This document shows, one piece after another, positions 8,015 through 15,584 of a DNA stretch of 35,924 bases; positions within the stretch are counted from its first letter, which is position 1, and the number at the start of each line of letters is the position of its first letter. The position numbers and the translations under genes were made by a program. This stretch comes from Gemmiger formicilis. Its GTDB lineage: Bacteria; Bacillota; Clostridia; Oscillospirales; Ruminococcaceae. Under the pieces are notes generated by a model that ran no database searches, was not told where the DNA came from, and worked only from the letters and a program-made list of their open reading frames with translations. Where the stretch lies: the NCBI RefSeq assembly GCF_018784445.1, contig NZ_WQOH01000001.1, positions 1 through 35,924 on the forward strand, read 5' to 3'.

Positions 8015-8487
8015 ATGACATCAAAGGTCCAGTTTTACAGCGCGATGGCCAGCTACACCGCCACCCATCTGACGGATAGCTGGCAGAGGTGGACAGCATT
8101 TCTCACCACCGCCTCCCGGCTGTATAAGTACCCCTTCCACGAGCAGCTTATGATCTTCGCCCAGCGCCCGGACGCAACGGCCTGTGCGGAATATGACCTC
8201 TGGAACGACACCATGCGCCGGTATGTGCGGCGCGGCTCCAAGGGCATCGCCCTTGTGGACAATTCCCGCGAAAAGCCCAGGCTTCGGTATGTGTTCGACA
8301 TTTCCGATACCGGCCTGCGGAAAAATTCCCGCCACCCCTTTCTGTGGGAGCTTCGCCCGGAGCATGAGGCGGCGGTGGCCCAGGCGCTTGCCGAGCGGTT
8401 TGGAACGCCGCCCGAAAACAACCTGGCGGAACAGCTTGAAAGCATCGCGGCCCAGCTTGTCAGTGAGTATTGGGTGGAACACAAGCG
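8015..8487 (+). pseudogene. N-terminal fragment of a giant conjugative-element helicase/methyltransferase
   Basis: A good ribosome binding site (AAAGGAGG) precedes the ATG at 8015. The first roughly 155 residues (YPFHEQLMIFAQRPDATACA and RRGSKGIALVDNS) match the start of the very large SNF2/N6-methylase proteins of Tn1549-type elements, usually over 2000 residues. At about codon 157 (VEHKR) the sequence jumps, out of frame, into a tyrosine-integrase C-terminus. The remaining frame closes at 8569. This is an internal deletion that removed everything between the helicase start and the integrase end. Confidence 0.7.
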
Positions 8488-8658
8488 GGACATACATATA
8501 CGACCAACCTTCTCTCTCACGGGGCAGCCCCCAAGGATGTGCAGGAGCTGCTGGGACATTCTGATGTAAGTACCACGATGAACATTTACGCCCACGCCAC
8601 CAGAGAGGCCCAGCGAACTTCCGCAAGGCTACTGGATAAGGTTGTAGGGACGGCCTGA
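8488..8658 (+). pseudogene. Tyrosine integrase C-terminal fragment
   Basis: About 55 codons in a different frame from the preceding fragment read HTYTTNLLSHGAAPKDVQEL then LLGHSDVSTTMNIYAHATRE, ending in TGA at 8656-8658. This is the C-terminal catalytic tail of a phage/ICE-type tyrosine recombinase, with the LGH histidine and the nucleophile Tyr. The catalytic Arg, Lys and HxxR box upstream are lost, so it cannot recombine DNA. Integrase genes normally lie at the end of these elements, so its end marks a former element boundary near 8.66-8.70 kb. Confidence 0.8.
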
Positions 8659-8664
8659 AAAAAG

Positions 8665-8704
8665 TTTCCCTCATTTCTTCTCGCAAGGGAAAAAATGAGG
8701 GAAA
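8665..8704. repeat. 12-bp perfect inverted repeat after the integrase scrap
   Basis: TTTCCCTCATTT (8665-8676) and AAATGAGGGAAA (8693-8704) form a perfect stem with a 16-nt loop. On the minus strand it is followed by CTTTTTTC, so it can serve as a terminator for leftward transcription from the ATPase gene at 8913. Its position just past the integrase end also suits an element terminus. Confidence 0.6.
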
Positions 8705-8858
8705 AGGGCCAAACCAAGGTGACGAAAACGCTGGAAACACCAGTGTTTTCAAGGGGTATAGGAATTTTAACTGAGAAATCAGAATTATATTGCAGAATAT
8801 ATTTGACAAAAATAAGGCGATTCCGTCAAGTATACTCGACAAAAAATATAATGCGTGC

Positions 8859-8917
8859 TATAGTAAACGGGGGAGATATTATGACATCATGTCATAATAT
8901 CTCCCCCGTTTACTATA
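8859..8917. repeat. Plasmid palindrome copy 1 (extended, 29-bp arms)
   Basis: The core GATATTATGACAT-C-ATGTCATAATATC is one of six related palindromes. This copy is extended on both sides by TATAGTAAACGGGGGA and its complement, giving 29-bp perfect arms around a single central C. It overlaps the last codon and stop of the ATPase gene at 8913 and is the leftmost copy, at the edge of the plasmid backbone. Confidence 0.9.
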
Positions 8918-10235
8918 TATCCGTCAGTAAAAATGCCATGTACAGGGGCAGCGTCAGGATTTGTTCCTCGCGGCCTACGTTGTAGTCACCAAGCTTTATC
9001 AGATGATATACGTGGTATTTCTCGGGATGGCGCAGAATGGTCTTGGAGCTCTTGGTATTGCCGGAAACAGCTTTTACCTCGACAAGGGTGCATTCTCCGT
9101 GGAAGCGGATAATAAAGTCAACCTCCAGACCGGAATCTTTATGGAAATAATAGAGCTTGCGGCCCATTTTAGAGAAGATGTCGGCAACCAACCCCTCAAA
9201 GATGGCGCCTTTGTAGCCCAAAAGATTTCCCTGTAAAATGTCAAACTGCGTGCCGTCCTCCAGCATCGAGACGAAAAGTCCGGTGTCCTTCATGTAAACC
9301 TTGAAAACATCTTGGTCTGCATTTCCGTCCAACGGAAGTTCCGTGATGGAAAGGTTGTAGCAACGGGTAATGATGCCTGCATCCTCGATCCATTGCAGGC
9401 TGCCCGCAAACCTGGAAGCGGTAGCGCCTTTTTTCACGACGGAATACTGAAATTTTTTGTTTTCCTTGCTCAGCTGCTTGGGGATAGACTGAAAGCATTC
9501 CCGGATAACGGCCTTATCCTTTCGGTCGGCGTATTTTACCATGTCATCTTCATAAGAGCGCACAATATCACGCTGAATCTGCAAAACATCGTCCATGCGC
9601 TTTGTATTTACAAAAGTTTGCACGGCATCCGGCATACCGCCTACAACGGTATATTGCAGTAAAAGTTCCCGCATACGCTGGTGCAGCGCCTCCGGCACAG
9701 GCGTGCCGTTTTGCAGGCATTGGCGCAGAAAGGCGATGACCTGCTCTGTAATGCCGTTGGCCCAGAGAAATTCCTCAAAATCCAAAGGGCTCATGTCGAG
9801 CACGGTCTCGTATCCGACGGGAATTGACTTCGGTTCCTTGCTGCCGTACCCCTTGACGCCTAACAAGCTGCCCGTACCAATCACATCATAGCGGCCGTCC
9901 AGTTTGAAAAACTTCAAAGCTGTACGCGCGTCCGGGCAATCTTGAATCTCATCCAGCACAAGCAATGTCTTTCCAGACTCAAAGACGGCATCCTGCCCCA
10001 TCAGGGCAGACAGAAGCATTGTAATGTTGTCCACTTCCAATGAGCCAGAGAACACTGAAACAAACTGCGGATTTTCGAAAAAATTCAGATAGACAGTGTG
10101 TGCGTAATTCTTTTTGGCAAATTCGAGCACAGAGTATGTCTTGCCGCACTGGCGGCAGCCTTTCAGAATCAGCGGCTTGTGATTGGGCGTGTTCTTCCAA
10201 TCCAGAAGCGTTTTCTCGATTTTTCGGCGCAGCAT
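8913..10235 (-). CDS. AAA ATPase with DUF4143 domain (paralogue 1)
   Basis: A 440-residue protein with AAA_14 ATPase followed by DUF4143. Walker A is GCRQCGKT (residues about 28-35), Walker B is LLVLDEIQ, and the sensor region is VIGTGSLLG. The C-terminal domain carries a PD-(D/E)XK-like pattern (LEVDFII then TLVEVKA), common in this family and suggestive of a nuclease fold. The biological role of the family is not settled. I start at the ATG at 10235, preceded by AAGGGGG; the longer frame overlaps its own promoter. A similar protein is encoded at 18576. Both are on the plasmid backbone, next to copies of the palindrome. Confidence 0.85.
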   Translation of the reverse strand: MLRRKIEKTLLDWKNTPNHKPLILKGCRQCGKTYSVLEFAKKNYAHTVYLNFFENPQFVSVFSGSLEVDNITMLLSALMGQDAVFESGKTLLVLDEIQDCPDARTALKFFKLDGRYDVIGTGSLLGVKGYGSKEPKSIPVGYETVLDMSPLDFEEFLWANGITEQVIAFLRQCLQNGTPVPEALHQRMRELLLQYTVVGGMPDAVQTFVNTKRMDDVLQIQRDIVRSYEDDMVKYADRKDKAVIRECFQSIPKQLSKENKKFQYSVVKKGATASRFAGSLQWIEDAGIITRCYNLSITELPLDGNADQDVFKVYMKDTGLFVSMLEDGTQFDILQGNLLGYKGAIFEGLVADIFSKMGRKLYYFHKDSGLEVDFIIRFHGECTLVEVKAVSGNTKSSKTILRHPEKYHVYHLIKLGDYNVGREEQILTLPLYMAFLLTDI

Positions 10236-10262
10236 AGTGGTTCCCCCTTGTGGTTTGTTTGC

Positions 10263-10336
10263 AGTATAGCAGAAAATCACAACTTTTTCAAGGGACTTTT
10301 TCTGTAAACGTGCAACTTTTTCAAACGACTTTTTGG
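10263..10336 (-). promoter_or_regulatory. Promoter with direct-repeat operator, ATPase paralogue 1
   Basis: On the minus strand TTGAAA (10291-10286), a 17-nt spacer and TATACT (10268-10263, with an upstream TGC) make a strong promoter. The plus-strand 12-mer CAACTTTTTCAA occurs at 10280-10291, over the -35 box, and again at 10313-10324; each is followed by GACTTTTT after two variable bases. The copies are 33 bp apart, three helical turns, as for a cooperatively binding regulator. Confidence 0.65.
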
Positions 10337-10425
10337 GAAAAACAGAAACTTTTCTTGCATTTTCGGAGCCTGTTTTCCAATTCTTCAAAAATCAGAAATT
10401 TAGGTATGCCTTATCAACTTAAAGC

Positions 10426-10480
10426 AAAAGACCGAAGTTGTAAAGCCCTTTTTGGGCCTTTACTTCGGTCTTTCTTTTTT
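10426..10480. terminator. Bidirectional terminator
   Basis: AAAGACCGAAGT...AAAGCCC pairs with GGGCCTTTACTTCGGTCTTT, followed by CTTTTTT on the plus strand; the minus strand has TTTTGCTTT. It terminates the iron-binding-protein transcript coming from 10652. The rest of the 416-base gap from 10236 to 10651 holds the promoter described at 10263 and a 170-nt untranslated tail in which I see no gene. Confidence 0.85.
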
Positions 10481-10494
10481 AGAGGGGGATATGT

Positions 10495-10508
10495 AACAGC
10501 CCCTTTTG
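10495..10508. repeat. 14-bp inverted repeat flanking the iron module (left copy)
   Basis: AACAGCCCCTTTTG here is the exact reverse complement of CAAAAGGGGCTGTT at 13721-13734. The two copies bracket the complete iron transport module of about 3.2 kb. They may be relics of insertion-sequence ends or simply terminator arms. Confidence 0.5.
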
Positions 10509-10651
10509 GTTGTCAGCTTCAAATTAATGAATCCAGATATTATTTTCCAAATCTTTGGGGCAGTCGCACTCTGAAATCATGTATTTGTGCCATGGTACAA
10601 TAGGCATTAGCTCGTTATACTTTTACCCTTTGCAGGTGTTCAGCATTCTAA

Positions 10652-11716
10652 TCAAGCACCGTAAAATTCATCGGCGAGGTCACTCATTGCCGTATAGAGG
10701 TCGCCGCTGCCGCCGTAAATAGCATTAAAGTCCAGCGAAATGACCTTCTTGTTCTTGATCGCGCTGATGTCCTGCAATGCCGCATTATCATACAGCGACT
10801 GGATCATTTCATCCATGTCCGGGCCACCCTCATAGTCAAACAGAACGATGACTTCGGGATCTTCTGCAATGATCGTTTCAATGCTGACCTGCGAACCATC
10901 GCAGTCCTCGTTGATGTTGTCCAGACCAATCATCGCAAAGGCTTCGTTCTGCAAACTTTCCGTAGCAGCCGAGCCAAAGACCGGCATACCGTCCTCGATC
11001 CAAGAAACCTCAGCCATCTTGGTGGTCTTGCCTGCCCAGCGCTCATCACTCTGGAGTGCTGCCACATAATCCTGATAGTAGGCTTTCAGCTCGGCAGCCT
11101 TGTCCTGCACATTGAAAATTACGCCTAAGTTGTCGATGTCGGTCAGGAAAGACTGGAAGTTAGCGCCGGTCTCGCCTACATGGGTAATATAGCTGGCAAT
11201 ACCTGCCGAGGCCAGTTCTTCCGTGGTGCCTACACCGTAGTCACCATCCACAAACAGGTCGCCGCGGCCAGCAACAAAATCCGGATCTACTCCCAGCACA
11301 GCCTCTTTGGAGGCGTAGCCCTCTGCAATGACGGGCACAGCATTGAACTGCTCAGCCACATCCTCCGGGGCAGGGCCATAGACTGCGGCCACGCCAACCA
11401 GCTTATCAGCGAGCCCCAGACGAATCAACAAATTGGCGGTGCCCTGGTTGTTCGCCACCACGCGCTGAGGCTCTGCCGTGTATTCTGTGGTAACGGGGGT
11501 CCATGTTGCGCCGTCAGATGAAACGGTGTAGGTATCCACGCTGACAGGGTAATAGCTGTCCTCTGCCACTTCCGGCGAAGCTGTTTCTTCTGTGGCGACC
11601 GCCTCAGAAGATGCCGATTCGGAAGAGGTTTCGGATGCAGAAGCACCGCATCCGGCCAGCAGCGCGGCACTCAGTACCAAGCAGGTGCCTTCCGTCATCA
11701 TGTTTTTGAATTTCAT
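10652..11716 (-). CDS. Iron-siderophore/haem-type ABC transporter substrate-binding lipoprotein
   Basis: A 354-residue lipoprotein. The signal peptide leads to the lipobox LLAGC, then a Ser/Glu-rich linker; the rest matches the TroA-like Peripla_BP_2 fold used for siderophores, haem and cobalamin (RVVANNQGTANLLIRLGLAD near the start, VEVIVLFD-like PEVIVLFDYEGG later). It would hand its ligand to the permease and ATPase encoded divergently at 11884 and 12947. I start at the ATG at 11716, which has AAAGGA 7 nt upstream; ATGs at 11722 and 11734 are in frame but badly placed. The divergent promoter region carries an iron-box-like palindrome. Confidence 0.88.
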   Translation of the reverse strand: MKFKNMMTEGTCLVLSAALLAGCGASASETSSESASSEAVATEETASPEVAEDSYYPVSVDTYTVSSDGATWTPVTTEYTAEPQRVVANNQGTANLLIRLGLADKLVGVAAVYGPAPEDVAEQFNAVPVIAEGYASKEAVLGVDPDFVAGRGDLFVDGDYGVGTTEELASAGIASYITHVGETGANFQSFLTDIDNLGVIFNVQDKAAELKAYYQDYVAALQSDERWAGKTTKMAEVSWIEDGMPVFGSAATESLQNEAFAMIGLDNINEDCDGSQVSIETIIAEDPEVIVLFDYEGGPDMDEMIQSLYDNAALQDISAIKNKKVISLDFNAIYGGSGDLYTAMSDLADEFYGA

Positions 11717-11806
11717 ATACATTTCCTTTCCCATTATTCAGGCTTTCGTAACCTGATTGTAAGAATTTCCCTGCAAAAAACTGTTTTCTTTTTGCGGGAA
11801 GTATGC

Positions 11807-11831
11807 TATAATCTCGGTTAGTCTTAACTAA
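11807..11831 (+). promoter_or_regulatory. Promoter -10 and iron-box-like palindrome
   Basis: An extended -10 (TGC then TATAAT at 11807-11812) is followed by TTAGT-CTTA-ACTAA at 11818-11831, a palindrome sitting over the expected transcription start. The TTAG...CTAA pattern is the form recognised by DtxR/IdeR-type metal repressors. I infer iron-dependent repression of the uptake genes in this intergenic region. No clear -35 box is seen. Confidence 0.6.
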
Positions 11832-11883
11832 TCTTCACGGCTTGTTACTATACCATACTTTCGCGGAGGTGTCAACCGGAAAA

Positions 11884-12945
11884 TTGAAGAAAAAAACGGA
11901 AACCAAAAAACTGATTTATATTCCAGCTTTGCTTGCATTGCTGGTACTTAGTATTCTGCTTTCGGCATCCACCGGGCAGGTGGAGATACCGCTTTCGGAT
12001 ACCTTCAAAATTCTGATGGAGCGTCTTTTTCATGTAAAATTAGCAGGTTATGCAGAGATCCCATCTGCCTATTTCAATGTTGTGTGGATGATACGCTTTC
12101 CGCGCGCACTGATTGCTGCTGCCGTGGGCATCGGCCTTTCGCTGTGCGGCATTGTCATGCAGGCCGCGGTGGAAAACCCTCTGGCTGACCCCTATATTCT
12201 GGGTATTTCGTCAGGTGCAACACTGGGCGCTACTTTTGCACTGATGGTTGGTGTCGGCACCCTGCCGCTTATCGGGCAGGCAAGCGTATCGGTCTGCGCT
12301 TTTGCCGGGGCGCTGCTTGCTTCTTTTCTGGTATTGTTTTTTGCCAATATCGGCGGTCATGCCACGGGTGCCAAGCTGGTGCTGTCCGGCACGGTCATAA
12401 ACTCGATGTTTTCGGCTTTTTCCAATATCATGATCTACTTTGCCAACAATGCACAGGCATTGCAGAACATTACTTTCTGGATCATGGGCAGCACGGCTTC
12501 TGCCACATGGTCAAAAGTGCCGGTTATTTTGGTGATTGTGGCGTTGACCGCCCTGTTTTTCCTGACCCAAAGCAACACCTTGAACCTGATGCTGATGGGC
12601 GAAGAAGCCGCCACCACGCTGGGTATCAATCTTACTTTCTGGCGCAGAATCTATCTGATCATTGCTAGCCTGATTACCGGTATTCTGGTCTCCGGTTGCG
12701 GCATGATCGGCTTTGTCGGCTTGGTGATTCCCCACATTGCCAGAGCAATCTTTGGTGCCAACCATCGTGTGTTGACTCCCTACACCATCCTGTTCGGCGG
12801 CATCTTTATGGTGCTCACCGACCTGCTTTCCCGCTCGCTGGTAAGCGGTTCCGAAGTTCCGGTGGGTATTATCACCGCCGCGCTGGGTGCGCCGGTGTTC
12901 CTGTATATGCTGCTGAAAAAAGATTACGGCTTTGGAGGTAAATAA
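11884..12945 (+). CDS. FecCD-family iron-siderophore ABC transporter permease
   Basis: A permease of about 353 residues with some nine or ten hydrophobic segments. FecCD/BtuC hallmarks are RFPRALIAAAVGIGLSLCGIVMQ, NPLADPYILGISSGA, and GFVGLVIPHIARAI near the C-terminus. It forms a homodimeric channel in the membrane. The start is uncertain: GGAGG at 11865-11869 lies 14 nt before a TTG at 11884; an in-frame GTG at 11869 overlaps that site and the TTG at 11842 has none. The neighbouring ATPase also uses TTG, which makes the 11884 choice reasonable. Confidence 0.88.
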   Translation: MKKKTETKKLIYIPALLALLVLSILLSASTGQVEIPLSDTFKILMERLFHVKLAGYAEIPSAYFNVVWMIRFPRALIAAAVGIGLSLCGIVMQAAVENPLADPYILGISSGATLGATFALMVGVGTLPLIGQASVSVCAFAGALLASFLVLFFANIGGHATGAKLVLSGTVINSMFSAFSNIMIYFANNAQALQNITFWIMGSTASATWSKVPVILVIVALTALFFLTQSNTLNLMLMGEEAATTLGINLTFWRRIYLIIASLITGILVSGCGMIGFVGLVIPHIARAIFGANHRVLTPYTILFGGIFMVLTDLLSRSLVSGSEVPVGIITAALGAPVFLYMLLKKDYGFGGK

Positions 12946-12946
12946 G

Positions 12947-13720
12947 TTGGAGCTTGCTGTAAAAGATGTCCATGTGACGCTGGGCAAAGCCAAGATCGTA
13001 AACGGCGTCAGCCTCCATGTAGGCGAGCGGCAGAGTGTAGGCATCATCGGGCCAAACGGCTGCGGAAAATCCACATTGCTGAAAGCCATCTACCGGGTCA
13101 ACCCCATTGATTCCGGCGAGGTTTTGCTGAACGGTCAAAATGTTACTAAGATGAGCCCCAAAGAGGCTGCCCGCCACATTGCCGTTGTAGGGCAGTTCAA
13201 TGAACTTGCTTTTGATTTTTCCGTGCAGGACATGGTGCTTATGGGGCGTTCGCCCCACAAAAAGATGATGGAGAGCTATTCCGAAGCCGACTACAAGTTG
13301 GTGGAGGATACGCTGCGCAAGACCGAGCTATACCCTTTGCGGCAGCGCAGTTATCTCTCGCTTTCCGGCGGCGAAAAGCAGCGGGTGATTTTGGCCCGCG
13401 CTATCGTACAGCAGCCGGAATTACTGATTCTGGATGAACCCACCAACCACCTTGATATTAAATTTCAGTTTGAAGTGTTGAATCTTGTAAAAGATTTGAA
13501 CATTTCCACCCTATGTGTACTGCACAATATCGAATTGAGCGCCCGCTACTGCGACTATCTCTATGCCATGAAGCAGGGGCGCATCGTGGCAGAGGGTGCG
13601 CCCAACAAGTTGATTACCAAGGAGACCATCCGCACCATTTATGACGTAGAGAGCGAAATCTACACAAATCCCATCACGCAAGATCTCGCCGTAGCATTTC
13701 TTCCCACACGATACAGGTAA
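12947..13720 (+). CDS. Iron-siderophore ABC transporter ATP-binding protein (FecE type)
   Basis: A 257-residue ATPase: Walker A GPNGCGKST (near residue 36), signature LSLSGGEKQRVILARAI, Walker B LLILDEPTNHLD, and H-loop VLHNIELSARYC. It energises the permease just upstream. The start is TTG at 12947, with GGAGGT 7 nt before it inside the end of the permease gene; the TTG at 12932 that opens the frame has no ribosome binding site. An inverted repeat follows the stop. Confidence 0.92.
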   Translation: MELAVKDVHVTLGKAKIVNGVSLHVGERQSVGIIGPNGCGKSTLLKAIYRVNPIDSGEVLLNGQNVTKMSPKEAARHIAVVGQFNELAFDFSVQDMVLMGRSPHKKMMESYSEADYKLVEDTLRKTELYPLRQRSYLSLSGGEKQRVILARAIVQQPELLILDEPTNHLDIKFQFEVLNLVKDLNISTLCVLHNIELSARYCDYLYAMKQGRIVAEGAPNKLITKETIRTIYDVESEIYTNPITQDLAVAFLPTRYR

Positions 13721-13722
13721 CA

Positions 13723-13769
13723 AAAGGGGCTGTTGCACAAGGAAAAAATCCAAGTGCAGCAGCCCCTTT
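13723..13769. terminator. Convergent terminator or IS-end hairpin
   Basis: AAAGGGGCTGTTGCAC (13723-13738) pairs with GTGCAGCAGCCCCTTT (13754-13769) with one mismatch. It lies between the ATPase and the convergent resolvase gene, and TTTTGTT follows on the minus strand. Its left arm is also the right copy of the 14-bp inverted repeat that flanks the iron module; GGGGCTGTTGCA-like termini are seen in several IS families. Confidence 0.7.
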
Positions 13770-13845
13770 ACGGTTAAATGCCTCCAGAAACACAAAAACG
13801 CTCGCCATAGCCCCACTAATTTCCAAAAAACAGATTTGGACTATT

Positions 13846-14571
13846 TCAGGATTCCATATTCCGAGTGAGTTCTTCTCGCAGCTCCCGCTTGTATTTATAA
13901 TAGGTATTGCGTGCGATGCCGATCAGCTTGATGCAGTCCGCATCAGTGAGAGTTCCATCGAAATCACGGCTGTATTTTTTGATCTGCTCCTTACAGGGGG
14001 CAGATTTTTTTATGGTAAGTTTGCGGCCGGGCATCTGACCGATTTGTTTCCCATTCAGGCGCGCCGTCAGGATCCCCTCGCGGGTGCGCTGGTGCAGGTC
14101 GTCCACCTCTTTTTGCGCCTGGGTAAAGGCAAGACGAATCTGCTCGGCGGCCAGGTCCGCCGTGTAGCGGTTCAGCGCATCCATGACGCCGGAAACAAAA
14201 CGGTCTGTTGCGGCGCTGCCGGTCTTCGGCGATGAGTTGATCTGCCGCTGCAGAGCCTGTTTGTAGGTGTCCGTGTTGATGTGCGGCTCCTTCAAAAAGC
14301 AGAGCGTCACACCGCGGTTGTACAGTGTTTCATAGAGTGCACAGCCTTCCTCGGCGCTGCGGCTCATGCGGGAAACACTGTCAAACACAATGGTATCCCC
14401 GGGCTGTACACAGTGCAGCAGCTTGTCCAGCTCCTGCCGTCCGCGGCAGGCCGTTCCTGTATAGACCTCACGGACGATATGAGCCGTTGGGTAGGCGGCG
14501 GTAATGTTGCGCACCTGGCGTTCGATATTTTGCTGTGGTGTGGAAATGCGGCAGTAGCCGTACACGGACAT
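13846..14571 (-). CDS. Serine recombinase (resolvase/invertase family)
   Basis: A 241-residue site-specific recombinase. The N-terminal catalytic domain starts VYGYCRISTPQQNIERQ, with the nucleophile Ser10, and contains FDSVSRMSRSAEEG, whose Arg residues complete the active site. A helical linker follows, and a C-terminal Hin-like helix-turn-helix is visible around TDADCIKLIGIARNTYYKYK. On a plasmid its likely task is resolving multimers. The ATG at 14571 has GGAG about 9 nt upstream. Tn3-type elements would also need a transposase, which is not present. Confidence 0.88.
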   Translation of the reverse strand: MSVYGYCRISTPQQNIERQVRNITAAYPTAHIVREVYTGTACRGRQELDKLLHCVQPGDTIVFDSVSRMSRSAEEGCALYETLYNRGVTLCFLKEPHINTDTYKQALQRQINSSPKTGSAATDRFVSGVMDALNRYTADLAAEQIRLAFTQAQKEVDDLHQRTREGILTARLNGKQIGQMPGRKLTIKKSAPCKEQIKKYSRDFDGTLTDADCIKLIGIARNTYYKYKRELREELTRNMES

Positions 14572-14609
14572 ACAGTATCACTCCTGACGTTCCTTTAATT
14601 TGATATAAC

Positions 14610-14639
14610 ATTATACAGCGGAACCCAGCTCTTTGTCAA
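14610..14639 (-). promoter_or_regulatory. Promoter of the resolvase gene
   Basis: On the minus strand TTGACA (14639-14634), an 18-nt spacer and a perfect TATAAT (14615-14610) lie about 40 nt before the start codon. Confidence 0.8.
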
Positions 14640-14720
14640 TGAGTTTTGATACTTAATGAAGAGCCCTTACTTTTGGTACAGGCGGTACAAGAAACTTGAA
14701 AAAGCAGTCGAATCAAACAT

Positions 14721-14747
14721 GATATTATGTCATGATGACATAATATC
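14721..14747. repeat. Plasmid palindrome copy 2
   Basis: GATATTATGTCAT-G-ATGACATAATATC is a perfect 13-bp-arm palindrome. The outer nine bases match the other copies, while the inner positions are swapped (GTCAT...ATGAC instead of GACAT...ATGTC), so symmetry is kept although the sequence differs. It lies about 80 bases upstream of the resolvase promoter, between two operons. Confidence 0.9.
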
Positions 14748-14787
14748 TCAAAGAACAGGAAAGACAGCTGTCTGTTGTCGCAGTATA

Positions 14788-14825
14788 AAAACAGCAGGAA
14801 CTGTCCGGACAGTTCCTGCTGTTTT
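14788..14825. terminator. Terminator with perfect 19-bp arms
   Basis: AAAACAGCAGGAACTGTCC is directly followed by its reverse complement, with T-runs on both strands. It begins 4 bases after the stop of the gene at 14830 and ends the recombinase operon. Confidence 0.9.
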
Positions 14826-14829
14826 ATTT

Positions 14830-15582
14830 TTATCCTCGAGCCCGCATATCCCCAGGCACAAGCCCCAGCGGCTTTGTGTGCAGGAAGATCACTTCCCAGT
14901 AACCGGTTTTATAGTTAGCGCGCAGTCTCGGTTTCAGCATAATATTTAAGTCTTCCGCTTGTCTGCCGCTGCGCCGCTGGTCGTGCAGCAAGTCCTCATA
15001 GCTGCCATGATAATAGGTATCAATGCCAATGCGCCCGACAATCGTTTCACCGTTTTCGTTCGGCTGCACCAGTTCTTCCGTCAGCGCTCTTGCCTGTTCC
15101 TCTGTAAAATCAACGGAATACGGGCTTTGCAGCGCGGTCTCCCACAGCCCTGCCACAGCGTTTTCTTTTCGCATGGTTTTATAGCGGTACTCTTTTTCTG
15201 ATGAGGTAAGTACCACATATCCTGTATGCGTTTTCTTGGGGCGGAGCTTTCTGTCTGCGTTGGCGCGCTCCCGCGCGATGCGCAGCAGGTTTTTATTTAA
15301 GCCGTTCAGATACTCTATTTTACGGCAGGCTTCTTCCAAGTCTTTCTGTACCGCATCCACTTCTGCGTAAGCAGCTTCTTTTGCCTGCGCCGAATTTCTT
15401 TCGGCTTGTGCAATCTTTTGAGATGCCGCTGTATAGACCGCGCGGGCATCTCTTTCCGCGCAGGCCACTTTCGCCAGCAAACCATCATACTCACTGTGGG
15501 TCAGCAGCACATGCGTACATTCCTGCCCATACTCCGGCAGATCCCGCAGACCCAGTGCAGTCTTTTTCTTAAACTCCGGCAT
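14830..15582 (-). CDS. Coiled-coil plasmid protein of unknown function
   Basis: A 250-residue hydrophilic protein I do not recognise. Residues about 35-105 are Ala/Glu/Lys-rich with heptad character (ACAERDARAVYTAASQKIAQ, AAYAEVDAVQKDLEEACRKI), so a coiled coil is likely. The C-terminal half is a mixed globular region ending YWEVIFLHTKPLGLVPGDMR. It starts at 15582, only two bases after the recombinase stop, so it is translated from the same mRNA. It may be an accessory factor of the recombinase, but nothing in the sequence proves this. Confidence 0.6.
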   Translation of the reverse strand: MPEFKKKTALGLRDLPEYGQECTHVLLTHSEYDGLLAKVACAERDARAVYTAASQKIAQAERNSAQAKEAAYAEVDAVQKDLEEACRKIEYLNGLNKNLLRIARERANADRKLRPKKTHTGYVVLTSSEKEYRYKTMRKENAVAGLWETALQSPYSVDFTEEQARALTEELVQPNENGETIVGRIGIDTYYHGSYEDLLHDQRRSGRQAEDLNIMLKPRLRANYKTGYWEVIFLHTKPLGLVPGDMRARG

Positions 15583-15584
15583 TT

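Noticed and set aside
13846-14571. Serine recombinase as part of a Tn3-type transposon
   Set aside because: No Tn3 transposase or 38-bp ends are visible; a plasmid resolvase role fits better.
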